A stretch of 64,000 bases of DNA from Gracilariopsis chorda (lineage: Eukaryota; Rhodophyta; Florideophyceae; Gracilariales; Gracilariaceae), in contig NBIV01000065.1 of assembly GCA_003194525.1 (NCBI GenBank), positions 62,001-126,000 of the forward strand, given 5' to 3'. The translations under genes and the position numbers were made by a program. The notes beneath the pieces are model-generated. The model was not told the origin of the DNA, did no database searches, and saw nothing but the letters and a program-made list of their open reading frames with translations. The stretch's first letter is position 1; the number at the start of each line of letters is the position of its first letter. Below are positions 13,311 through 23,669 of the stretch, piece by piece.

Positions 13311-13389
13311 TGCATGAAATACCTTCCGATATTACATTGCGTTTTTTGTTGTTTGAAGCTTCCATCGGTTGCTTTTTAAGAGCGGTAAG

Positions 13390-14150
13390 GCATCATTAAG
13401 GGGATGATCATGGGGGGTGATGGGTGGAAGTCGGATGGTAGCCATTGAATGCAGTTGTACGCATCAAGGTTCTGGATTTATTTATCGTGTCTTTTTTGCC
13501 AAGGAGAAGTGGGTTGTCTATAGCGATGGTTTTGGGATAGATGTTGCTACGACATGTCAGGGTGTCAAAGGCTTGGATGGTGGTGGATGTGGTATCCGTG
13601 GGTTTGTGATAGAGTTTGAAGGCTTCTACACCTCTAAATTGATATTGGTTTGTCTCCAGGTAGAGACCAGCAATGTGAGAAAGGGCGTCTGCGTACATAT
13701 ACCTGGCGGGGTCGGTTCTTGGTTGCAGTTTTGACTTGGAGGCATATACGGGGATAGTCCCGAACTGGCCAAATGTATAGAGATGTTTGATGTTTGCTTG
13801 GTTTTTGTACTATTTGTGGTATGGAGAGGTAGTTTTTGCAGGGTTATTTAGTAGATTATATTTAAAAATTGCGTCACGAGCTGCATCTTCCCAATAGCAA
13901 TCACCTAGTCTACATGTGCTAAGATTGGCGTTACCGTTGTACATAATCGTTCGATTGATTCGCTCTGTAATAGAGTTTTCTTGTAGCTGGTGCGGAGTGC
14001 CAAGCTGGTAGGGTACATTGTGCTTTGAGTATATGTGTTGGATGGTAGACGATATTTATTCTTTGAAGACGTCACTCCGGGAGTCCGTGAGTAGGAGATT
14101 CATTTGGTTTCGAATTTAATAGAGCGTTTTCTCGATGTACTGAGGGATTT
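13390..14150 (-). pseudogene. copia integrase relic
   Basis: Minus-strand translation shows the copia signature after the third catalytic position: a QLQENSITERINRTI-like segment matching the usual PQxNGxxERxNRT, then the CYWEDAARDA block that corresponds to FWxEA of copia integrases, then the block leading to a Phe-Gly pair. Stops interrupt the reading near 14045 and 13825. The N-terminal HHCC part is not readable. Non-functional. Confidence 0.75.
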
Positions 14151-14616
14151 ACTTGCGATTTCGAAGTTCGCAAGGGCAAAGTGATTAGCTGCGCGAATGA
14201 TGATGAGAATTTGAATGCTTCCTTGTCAGGAGGTGGTCTTTATCGGGTCACATGGGGCTGGAACTTACATAAGCACCGGGGGGTATGGATGTTTAGTTCT
14301 TTTGTGTAGTGAGTGGTATGGCTAAGCATATTTACAGGGACGAAATTTGATGGGGGAGCCATACTGGAGAGATGTCTGCATGGATGGGATGAGGCGTTGC
14401 TGAGATGTTCGTTAGAGTTTGCGCGGATGCGTTTGATTTAGTTTCAAATTACTGTTGTGTGCTTGGAGCTGTAGCGTATTGCTGGTTTGGGTGTGTGAGA
14501 GATTGAGTGTTGAGAGGATGCGTGTGGAGTATTACGGGATGAGTAGTGGTGACTGGCAGCAGAATTGCAGATTGTTGTTGGGTGGATGGTGGGTATTTTG
14601 AATTTTGGTCTGTGCT

Positions 14617-15339
14617 TGAAGTGCAACGCCCTCAGGGAGGGATTCCTGGTACTTGATCGTTTTCCCGATATTATCGGTTGTGTAGTGTGTATATGAACTA
14701 CTCCCCATTATGGTGGATATGGACACGTGGGACACGGTTTTGGGTCCATTGGCGGTTGGCCACAGTAGTGGGTGTTGCCACGAAATGTGGAGTATTTTAG
14801 TTTTTTATTTAACCTGGGGAATTGGCTCTAGTTGTTACCGCTTGCGCGCGTGCTATACTCCTCCTTGGAGGGAAACGCCGTAAACCACGGGACATCTAAC
14901 CCCCTTGCACATCTAAAGAGGCCCATCCTTGGGAATATAATTGTTCCAATCACATTGGTGTTTCGCCCTGTATAGGGAGTCCTGTCCACCGGCATTGCCG
15001 TATTTTTTCGTCGCTCTCGCGACTCACCCTCGCCCACTCTTCCTCCTTTCCCCCTTTCAGGGTACTACATCCCGCTACCCGCGGCCCTTCCTGTGTGCAC
15101 CCGCTCACACTTCCCCACTTACGTGGAAACATACCTCTACTGAGGACCACACCCCGCTCACGCGGATACCGATTCTTCGCCTTCACCTCCCTGCGCAAGT
15201 CGCGACAGGTGTCCCTGGTCTTACAAACCGGCTTCGCCGTGACACCTCTGGGAGGGCTCTACCCAACTGGGTTCACCTCGTGAGAGGAAGATCCCGAACG
15301 TCTTTTCGGTGTTTTTCCCCTGTGGGGCATTGCACCACA
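14617..15339 (+). mobile_element. Solo LTR 1 (gypsy D-related family)
   Basis: Starts TGAAGTGCAAC and ends GCATTGCACCACA. It is flanked by a perfect 5-bp target duplication GTGCT (14612-14616 and 15340-15344). The ends and several internal blocks (CCCCACTTACGTGGA, AAGATCCCGAACGTCTT) match the LTRs of element D, and most of its length matches solo LTR 2 in inverted orientation. It lacks an internal piece of about 90 bp present in solo LTR 2. A solo LTR arises by recombination between the two LTRs of an element. Confidence 0.85.
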
Positions 15340-15849
15340 GTGCTTTAGAAAGGTTTGGTGTCTTATAGGCCATGGTTCTGTAGTTGTATGCCGTTGCTCT
15401 ATCCGGTATGGTTCTGGTGAGTTCATTCTGGTTGTTTGTCCAAATTTCTCTGTATTGAAATGAACGGCGACGGGAAACACAACAAAGAGGTTCGGGATCT
15501 TTATCTGATGAAGTGAATCCAGTGAGAGAGCTTCCTCAGGGATGATACGACAGAGTCGGTTGTAGGCCGAGTTTACCCTTTGCGATAAGCGCAGGAAGGT
15601 TAGCGAAGAATTTTGCTACTGCAGTGTATTACTCCGATAAAGAGGAATAAGTACACATGGATACACAAACACGAGAAGTGTGGATATGAGCAGGGGATAG
15701 CAGGAGCTACCCAAAATAAAGAGGGAAGAGAAGACCAACACAGTAAATGGAAGTTGTGAAGAAGGAGCGACAAGGAGTCACGCAAATGGCTCAGGGGAGG
15801 CCGTCACTGCCGATAATTATACCGTATAAACTGGCAAAAGCACATCAAT

Positions 15850-16115
15850 GGGAAATATGCAATAGATGGGCAATTTACCGTGCAAGGGAGTTGAGAAATC
15901 TGTTGGCAACGGGTTATCTCTCCTAGATAGATTTGAGTACCACCGAAGGCACGAGAGCTCATAGCCCAGATCATTGGATGAAGAATCCTTGTTGGGGAAG
16001 AATTACTGGTGCGGCGGCCGCGAGGCCGTCGTAATAAGTAGTGTCGCTTCCGCAGTGTAACAACTAAATATATAGATAAGTATATAAATAAGCATAGAAT
16101 TACCACCAATTCACT
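15850..16115 (-). repeat. Probable LTR fragment
   Basis: On the minus strand an AT-rich block (about 16110-16065) is followed by a GC-rich hairpin (CGGCCGCGAGGCCG around 16014-16027) and TTCTTCCCCAACAAGG. This is the same order as in the D LTR and solo LTR 2. Edges cannot be placed and no target duplication was found. Confidence 0.4.
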
Positions 16116-16535
16116 ATCTCTCCTTGCCTGCGAACGTCAATACTGTATCGTGTTCCACGTGTATAGTGTTCTGGGCCACCCGACCCTCATAAACAGCGCC
16201 ATCTGGCTAGGGAAAAATTCATTTATGAACATGTGTGAGCTGCCGATGCAACTGGGAAAAATAAAAAGTCCCCCAATAGCCCTTTACACCGGCATGTTCT
16301 TCATGCTAATGCAAAAAATGCGTACGGTATAATGTGAGTGTCTACTTTGTAGCCGTATTGCGTGTGAAGTAGACCATCTCGTAGCGGTGGGCAAGGTCAT
16401 GGACTGAAAGCAATGTATGGCGGAGATGGCGATTGATTGACCACTACATATTTGTTAATAATTTTCGTGCTCCAATGCGGCTAGATGTCTAGCATTTTGT
16501 GATGGCTGCATTTCGTCTTTTACTTTTCAACGGTA

Positions 16536-16644
16536 TGTGCAATCGGCGCAATTGAAAGCACCTTCGGGCGCTTGCAATCGGCGTGAGAGAGTCCGAAAAG
16601 GTGCAGAGCACGCCAAAGAGTGCAATTACTAGAATAGTTAGTAT
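16536..16644 (+). repeat. Element A 5' LTR (short)
   Basis: Direct repeat with 21198-21307: both contain GCGCAATTGAAAG, GGGCGCTTG and GGCGTGAGAGAGTCC, and end near TAGTAT. About 80% identical by eye, so an old insertion. Exact ends and target duplication are unresolved. Confidence 0.6.
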
Positions 16645-16747
16645 GCTTAAGGAGGAAGTTTTGGTCTTTGCGTCAGGAGGCTCATCGACCAGTCAGAAGA
16701 AGAGTTGTTAAAAGGGAAGACATCCCAGTTGCACTGGTAGCATCGCT

Positions 16748-17550
16748 ATGGAAAACACAACTCCTACGTCTAATCCTTCTGTCTCGATCAATCTGAAGCC
16801 AAATAAGCCGCAGGTCTTCAGCGGAAACCGGGATTCTCTTGTTGTCAACACGTGGCTTTATAAAGTTGAACAGTATTTCAATCTTATACAACTTGCAAAA
16901 GGAATTGTCAATCTGTCAGACGAGAATCGAATCTCCTATGCAACGACTTTACTCACGGATACTGCGGCAATTTAGTGGTATACGGTTCTCAAGTCTGGTT
17001 TGAGTTAGTCAACATGGGAGACTTTTGCTAATGCCATTCGCAAGGATTTTGTTCCTGAAGATCATGAAAGACGTGCTCGCGATGCATTGCGCTCATGCAA
17101 GCAAAAAGGCTCTGTATCCGAAGATCTTTCACCGTTTCGAAACATTGTCCTCACTATTCCGGACATGAGTTCCAGCGACAAGTGGGACAAATTGCTCAGT
17201 GGCCTGCAGTCAAAGATTCAGTTTGAGGTTCGCCAGGCCAATTGTCAAGAGTTCGAAGAAGCCACCAAAATTGCTATGCGCGTGAAAGCTGCCTTTTCTG
17301 GGGTCTCTTTACTGTCTGCGTCACACGGATCTAAGTCTGTTGCTGAAAATGGATCCCTACCTACTCCTATGGAAATTGGAAACACTCAAGTCCTAAAGCA
17401 TGGGCGGTCAAAGAAACGTCTAGATGATATTCGCAACAACGCATGTTTTTACTGTCATATGCCAGGGTGCCGTCCGTAGATGCACCGTAAGAAAGATGGG
17501 GCTAGAAATGTTTCTGTTCACAATATTGAGGCGGCTTTAGCGTCAGAATA
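16748..17550 (+). pseudogene. Element A gag
   Basis: Begins at ATG 16748. A retrotransposon gag domain is followed near 17444-17485 by a decayed zinc knuckle (two Cys two residues apart, then a stop before the His). One frame runs through, broken by TAG at 16973, about 17007 and 17477. The first lies where gag proteins usually have Trp-Trp, consistent with TGG to TAG. Confidence 0.65.
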
Positions 17551-17643
17551 GCACCGTGATAGTGTAGATTCTGATAGCTCAGAAAACTAAAATGTCCTTC
17601 TAGAATCAATACCTGCACGTTAGAAGGACGTGTTGATGGAAAC

Positions 17644-19018
17644 GTGTCGTTGCACAACCTTTGTGATACGGGATCTGCCGAAGTCCAGTGTCTTCCGTTA
17701 TTGGTATTGGACGGAAAGTTTAATGGTTTTCCTGCTCAGGTGTTGAAAGATGATGGATGCAAGTCAAATGTTTTATCGCCCGAATTTGCTACCACTCATG
17801 GGCATTTGCTTACTTTCTCGCCTGTTTTGATTGATGTGAGCCATTCCAAGCGAGGTGCTCAAGGAATTGCTACTGCAATGGTTGCAAACGGGACTGTGAC
17901 ATTGGGGTCCTACTGTTACACGGGAAACTGGATTGTTGCCGACTGCCGCTACGATGCTTTACTCGGCATGCCATGGCACACGGAGGAAAGTCCAGAGGCT
18001 GATTACCGTGTTCGAACCCTTGCAGTTGGGGGTCACCTTCTCGATGTTAGTTCCGTGTCGCGTGGCTTGGCCTTGCAGGTCACCAATATTGGGATGAAAA
18101 AATTTCGTCGTCTGCTACGGCGGGGAAAACAGGGCATTGAAGTCTATCGGTTTGTACAGTTGTCCTCGACGCAGTTCTCTCCCTCGTCTCCGCCTCGGGG
18201 TCTGAAAGTGACATTGTTGGACGAAAATGATCCGGAGCTTCGCTCTTTGTTGCACTAGTTTTAGGATGTCTTTCAGGAGGAACTGCTCAATGGTTTACCA
18301 CCCGAGCGTGACGTTGATCACGCTATTGACCTTTACTGGACAGCCAACCGCCGGATCGACCACTGTATCAGTTGTCGCCAGCCGAATTAGTTGCAGCCCG
18401 AGAATATGTTGACAGGCTTCTGGGCTCTGGGAAGATACGACTGAGCATATCTCATTACGGTTCCCCTTTGTTTTTTGTCAAGGAGCCCGGACGAGCGTTG
18501 CGCGGTGTGGATGATTATCGTGGTTTAAATCGGAAAACCAAGCGGAAAAATCCTTTTTGCCGCGCTGTGATGAAAATTTTGATCGTTTGGGGAAGGCCCG
18601 TTTCTTCTCCATGTTAGACCTCAAGACCAGTTTCTATCAGATACGGTTGCGTCCCTCGGATATTGAGAAGACGGCTTTTAACTCCAAGTATGAACAATTC
18701 GAGTACATGGTGATGCCCATGGGGTTGTGCAATGCGCCAGCAACCTTTCAGTCGCTGATGAACCGTGTTTTACATGACTGTATTGATCGTTTCTTGGCTG
18801 TGTATATCGATGATATTCTTATATACAATGACACCAAGGCAGACCATGTTTCTCGTATTGGCATGGTATTGACGCGTTTGCAGAAGCATAAGCTTTATGC
18901 ATCTCCGAAGAAGTGCTCCTTTATGAATGAAGAGGCTGCGTTCTTCGGTCTTCTTGTCGGACGCAATGGCATACGCGTACACCCGCATAAAATCGAGGTC
19001 ATTCAGAACTGGCCCTGA
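17644..19018 (+). pseudogene. Element A protease and reverse transcriptase
   Basis: The protease-like region (17644-18258) has a decayed active site (DDG in place of DTG/DSG) and the late LLGMPW block. Next come stops and the gypsy segment DVFQEEL...LPPERDVDH near 18264-18315. RT is readable at 18557-19018 with an intact YIDD catalytic box (about 18807) and the MPMGLCNAPATFQ block. The fingers region around 18350-18600 is split by a frameshift. Confidence 0.75.
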
Positions 19019-19027
19019 CCTATCAAA

Positions 19028-19735
19028 TTGACGGAGTTACGTATTTTTCCTTGGTTGGTGCAGTTTTTCCGCTGGTTTATCCATGGTGTTTCTGCTCGTG
19101 CGCCGCCCCTGTATGCCTTTTTACAGAAGCGCACTTGTATTCGAAACTGGGATCAGCGTACCCAATCTGCGTTTATGGACTTGAAGGCGGTATTGGTTTT
19201 GGCTCCGGTTCTTGTCTCGTCTGACTGGTCAGAACCGTTCTGTGTTCATGTTGATGCCTTTCAGGTAGCATTTGGGGCCACGCTGACGCAATTGGACCAT
19301 GAACGCCGTGTTAGAGCAGTGGCTTATACTTCTAAGAAACTCACTGTTACTGAGAGGAATTATACTGCTAACGAGCGAGAGCTTTTGGCTCTCATTTCTG
19401 CGCTCCAACGTTTTCGGTGCTATCTTTAGGGGTTTACGTTTGATGTGCTGACAGATAATCAGGTTGTGAATAACTTACTGACGAAGAAGTCTGTTCATAG
19501 ACGTGAAGCTCGTTGGTTGTATACGCTTGCCTTGTTTAACATTCAGGAGATGAATCTTGTGCGTGTTAAGATTCATGTTCTCGGGGGCTCCCTTTCTCGT
19601 ATACCGGATCGTTTGTCCATCCAACAAGTGGAGTGCAGCACTCCATCTCTGCTGGATGCTGGGCAGGTTGTTTGTTGCTATGAGCCAGACCAAACGTTTG
19701 GGCCCCTTATGGCTGCCTTGCATGGCGAGTGATCC
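19028..19735 (+). pseudogene. Element A RNase H
   Basis: Includes the RNase H blocks around an HVDAFQVAFGATL-like segment, in which the first catalytic Asp is followed by Ala, then AYTSKKLT and NERELLALI. The tail around 19440 reads LTDNQ, corresponding to the TDH/TDN block, and the end reads GGSLSRIPD, corresponding to the usual NxxADALSR. TAG at 19427 splits the domain. Confidence 0.7.
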
Positions 19736-20039
19736 ACAGACCGGAAGCAGCGACGACGGATTGAGGAATTGTTGCCCTCTTTCTCCACGCGAGATTCCAA
19801 GCTATTTTACAAAGGGAAACTTGCATGGCATCTCATGCGAGAAAGACTGTACTTGAGTTCGCTCATGACTCAAAGCTAGCTAGCCATTTTAGGTTTTCAA
19901 AGACCTTGGCTTGGCTTAGATAATTCCATTGGAAGCGCAAGACGAAGCACGTTCGTTGGTAGTGTGATGGATGCCTCGTTTGTCAACAACAGAAAGATTT
20001 TCATGGCCCGTTGTTGAATGATGCGGTGGCGCTTCCTAT

Positions 20040-21101
20040 TCCTACGCAAAGATGGGGTTTGTTGGCAACGAAATTTATTGTGAAGCAACCCAAAACCCCC
20101 GGGGGTTTGATGCTATCTTGACTTGGGTCGACCATTTGTCTCGAAGATTTAGGTTTATTGCTTGTAGGGATACCGCCCAGGCCCGCGATGTGGCATATGC
20201 TTTCATTACCCACACTTTCCCGCATCATGGCCTTTTGGATGATATCATATCGGACCGTGACCCCAAATTCACCTCTCAGTTCTGGGTGGAGCTTATGCGG
20301 CTTTGTGGAGTGAGCCTTCGTATTTCTTCGACTAGCCATCCGCAAACTGGCGGGGCTTCCGAGGTCATGAATCGGATAGTAGAGAACTACATCCAGTGCT
20401 TCTGTGATTACGGAAAGAACGATTGTGATCTCTTTCTTTCTTGCACTGAGTTTGCTTATAATTCAGCATTATCAGAAGACCTTGGTTTTTCTCCGTTTGA
20501 GGTAGATTTGGGTTGGAAACCGAGAATTTTTCTGGATATGCTTCTTGGAATTCTGACACAGCTGGAATCGTTATCGGACTTTTTACAGCGTCTACAAGCG
20601 GTAATGGAAGACGCTCAATACGCTCACAAGCCTGCTAAGGCGAAAAAAATCGCGGAAACTAGTGTTCATTTTAAGAGGCCTTCCTAAAGTATAGGTGATC
20701 GTGTTTGGATTTCGCATAAGTTGTTTAAAGATTCGTACAGTAATGCACAAAAGTCTTCGAAGTTGTTGGCAAGAAGATATGGCCCGTTCCGCATTGATAA
20801 ACGTGTCGGGAGAAATGCAGTTCGTCTGAAGTTGCCTCATCATATCCGAATTCATCCTGTTTTTAATGTATCGCACACAAAGCCCCACCACGAACAGCCT
20901 CAAGATCTTGCACAAAATAGTAGACCTACTCCGGTGCCTGTTGAGTCGACTGTCTCTATCCCGTTGTTTAAGGGGGACCGTATTCTTGCTCATCGACGAC
21001 GCGGTAGAGGTTATCAATGGTTCATCATCATGCAAAATTCTAGTACGCATAAGCGCAATGGCAGTTTACTAAGGGCTTTTTGGATAAGGATGGGACATTA
21101 A
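20040..21101 (+). pseudogene. Element A integrase
   Basis: The catalytic core (20052-20687) includes TWVDHLSR, SDRDPKF (second Asp) and a region where the usual NGQxER is read GGASEVMNR, so the Glu is still present. A stop at 20685 is followed by the C-terminal domain (20721-21101) with GPFRI and HPVFNVSHT, typical of gypsy integrase tails. The N-terminal HHCC zinc domain is badly decayed. Confidence 0.7.
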
Positions 21102-21197
21102 CAGAAACCTTCCACAAACATATAGTTCAAAAGAATTTGCTCCCTCCTCTACATTGAAAGGGTTGGCGTGGACGTCAACAAGGGGCGAGATGATAAT

Positions 21198-21307
21198 AGT
21201 GCAACGAGCGCAATTGAAAGACACTGTCGGGCGCTTGTAATTGGCGTGAGAGAGTCCAAAGGGGTACCGAGCAGGCGAAATGGCGTAATTGCTGGAATAG
21301 GTAGTAT
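21198..21307 (+). repeat. Element A 3' LTR (short)
   Basis: Partner of 16536-16644. The sequence just upstream (GGGGCGAGATGATAATAG) is purine-rich, as expected of a polypurine tract. Confidence 0.55.
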
Positions 21308-21529
21308 CACCATATAGATTTATGATAGTGAGTCCACTTGAGACGATGTGTTTGGTGGTGCAGGAGGTGCATTAGGTTCCGTAATTTGCATGGGTGGAGC
21401 AAGTAGTTGCTACGGGTGTGGTGGGAATGGGGGTGAGCCTGGATGAGTATCGCTTGAAGTTTCACGTTGCGCATTTTTGGATGACGTGGATCGCAGCATT
21501 GTGTATCAGTGTATAAGGCCCCAAATATG

Positions 21530-22530
21530 GCGAGAGGAAAGTGCTTATCTCAATTTGAGAAAGAGCAAGTATCCGCACTCCGCCATGAAGGACTGTCTTA
21601 ACGACAAATTGCAGAGCCCCTACAACGCTCCGTCCGGGCTGTAAGAAGCTTCTTAAGTTCAAAAACGAAGCCACATCAGCCCACAATCGCCAAAACGTTT
21701 CGAAAACTGTGTCCACAGCAACATTGCGCTTTGCTACGGGAGGAACGTAAGGGAAACTCGGGTGCATCAGATTTAAAACGAGACCTCAATCTCAGTGTAT
21801 CTGTTCGCTGGGTGCAGTAGCTACTCAAAGAAGACGAAACCCTTAAATATTCAAAAATGATGCAGGGCCCACAAATGACAGACGATCATAAGATAGCACA
21901 GCTACAATGGGCACGACGCAACATATCTAAAGATGATTGTTTTGGAATAAAGTTGTGTTCTCAGACGAAAAGAAGTTCAACCTTGAAGATCCAGGTGGTG
22001 TTTCATATTACTGACATGATATGAGAACAGAGCCGCGACATCTATCCTCCCGTGTTGAAGGTGGTAACTCGGTCATGGTTTGGGGTGCTATATCATTGTA
22101 TGGTGTCAGTGAATTATTATTTTTATCGAAAACTCAAGATTCTAAGAAGTATTGCGATACGCTGGTGTTCGGACTATTAGCTTGGACTGCAGAAATATTT
22201 GGACCCATGTCAACTTGGGTGTTTCAACAGAACGGTGCATTATTTCATCGTTCTACTTTCAAAAAGAACTGGCTACGCCAACACAAGGTTCGGCTTCTAT
22301 CTTGGCCTGCAAAGTACCCAGACCTTAACATAATTGAGAATGTATGGGGACTAATGGCTAGGAAATTTTACGCAAATGGTAAGCAGTTGGAGAATGTCAA
22401 AGATCTTAAGGACTCTATTCTAAATTTATGGCGAAGTCTCACTGCATACTACATGCAGAAACTGTATAAATCTATTTCTAGACGCTTTTTAGCTGTGATG
22501 GACAAGCGTGGCAGTGCTACAAAGTACTAG
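21530..22530 (+). pseudogene. Tc1/mariner transposase relic
   Basis: Translation of 21530-21950 in broken frames gives a helix-turn-helix N-terminus, then VFSDEKKFN (first catalytic Asp, about 21958). The ORF at 22021-22530 has the family blocks SVMVWGAIS, VFQQNGALFH and YPDLNIIENVWG. In functional family members the second block has Asp before Asn-Ala; here that position is Asn, so the catalytic triad is broken as well as the frame (stops near 21620, 21818 and 22015). No terminal inverted repeats were found by eye. It sits between elements A and B. Confidence 0.8.
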
Positions 22531-22684
22531 AACAATAAAGGCGTACAGTTTTATTACATGTGTCCTAACTTATTTCGCGTCCTTAATTCTATTTGGCTGT
22601 ATGATTCTAATATGTACTCCGTATGAAACGGAACAGCGTCAAGTACATATCACTGTCATTTAGGACACCCGTTTTGCTCTTATT

Positions 22685-22708
22685 CAAGCGTGACTAGTGT
22701 CACGCTTG
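22685..22708. repeat. Perfect 10-bp palindrome
   Basis: CAAGCGTGAC and GTCACGCTTG flank TAGT. It can form a hairpin. It lies between the transposase relic and the B LTR and may be the remains of an element end. Confidence 0.6.
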
Positions 22709-22816
22709 CACCTTTGAATCGACTTCATGGGCTGTCGGGTGGGTGTGCTTAAAGGAGTTTCGCGAACTGTATAGAGGCCAGAAGTCTGACCATTACGGTA
22801 CAGCGCACCGTTAATA

Positions 22817-23669
22817 TGGAGGGCAGTGCCCTGAACGTTTTAGTTTTCGGCGGCACTGCCACCGTACATTATTCCCTCATCGGGCATAGCGTGTCCACAT
22901 ATGGCACTAGCCCTTGGAAGACTGCAAAACGCCGGCGCGTGTACGCTTGTACAACTATGTACTTTATTTATTAGAATAGACTGACTTTTGAACAGCTCCC
23001 GTAGCGGCCAGCCATACTACTGTGCTGATCTCACGCCCCAGATTCCCAGTAAAGACTGCCAGACTCTTCATGGCTTCAGAACTCCAGTTCTGGTATTAAA
23101 ACACAAGTCTTGCAGGACGTATTTCTGTGTCGACGCCGACAATATAGGCTATATCCTGCGCAACTATAGTTGAGTTCCACCTCGCCTCCCACACTCGCCG
23201 GGTATTACCCGTTTAGTTATGGTCACCATTAGCCTTCGACTGCTGGTAGCGCACGTTGTGCTGTCACTTAGCCCGTTGGCCCACTGGCATCCCTGCCGTC
23301 TGAGTAAGCAATTGGCATATTGTGTCGACCCTGACACTTGGGTTCGGACGCGAATCCCTGTAAGTGAGTATCGCTTAATTTGAGTGCCATGTGGTGGGAC
23401 CGTAGTTAATGTACATGTCTGGTCTCTGGCGCAATCTCAGGGATACCCTGATCTCTTGTTGCCACTCGTTGGGTGTTCGGTCCAAGGGTCTTACGCAACG
23501 AAAGCGTAGGCCTTCATCCGGGCACTGGTCCATTCCCGGGGCTCTGCCCACGTTTTCTGTCGCCACGCGACATTCTTGGTCGACCGATAGGTCTTGTGTC
23601 AAGGCCGACACTTTGGTAGTACATCTATTAGATGCGTGACTTTTTGGGGGCTGTGGGCATTGCCCTGTA
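22817..23669 (+). repeat. Probable LTR of gypsy B
   Basis: Begins near TGGAGGGCAGTGCCCTGAACG and ends near GGGCATTGCCCTGTA, mirroring the starts and ends of the D LTR (TGAAGTGCAAC and ATTGCACTACA). It also has the AT-rich block (about 22960-22985) in the expected place. Length of about 850 bp fits the family. No second copy is seen, so ends are approximate. Confidence 0.4.

Larger units (their letters stand above)
12050..15600 (-). mobile_element. Decayed Ty1/copia retrotransposon, minus strand
   Basis: Minus-strand reading gives, in order from high to low coordinates: a gag-like region (about 15590-14450), an integrase with the late DDE region (about 14150-13390), reverse transcriptase (about 13310-12880) and an RNase H start (about 12660-12060). 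The order IN before RT is diagnostic of Ty1/copia. Many stops and frameshifts interrupt it. A solo LTR (14617-15339) is inserted in the gag-like region, and the frame is continuous when the LTR and one GTGCT copy are removed. RNase H stops abruptly near 12050, so the 3' end and its LTR are missing or replaced. Confidence 0.8.
16536..21307 (+). mobile_element. Decayed Ty3/gypsy element A
   Basis: Order is short LTR, gag (16748-17550), protease and RT (17644-19018), RNase H (19028-19735), integrase (about 20040-21101), short LTR. RT before integrase makes it Ty3/gypsy. The flanking direct repeats are only about 110 bp. In-frame stops occur throughout, many of them TAG where gypsy proteins usually have Trp, Gln or Glu. 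Dead copy. Confidence 0.8.

Noticed and set aside
22616-22640. TACTCCGTATG as a Stowaway-type terminal repeat
   Set aside because: Only about ten bases resemble the plant motif, and no inverted partner was found.
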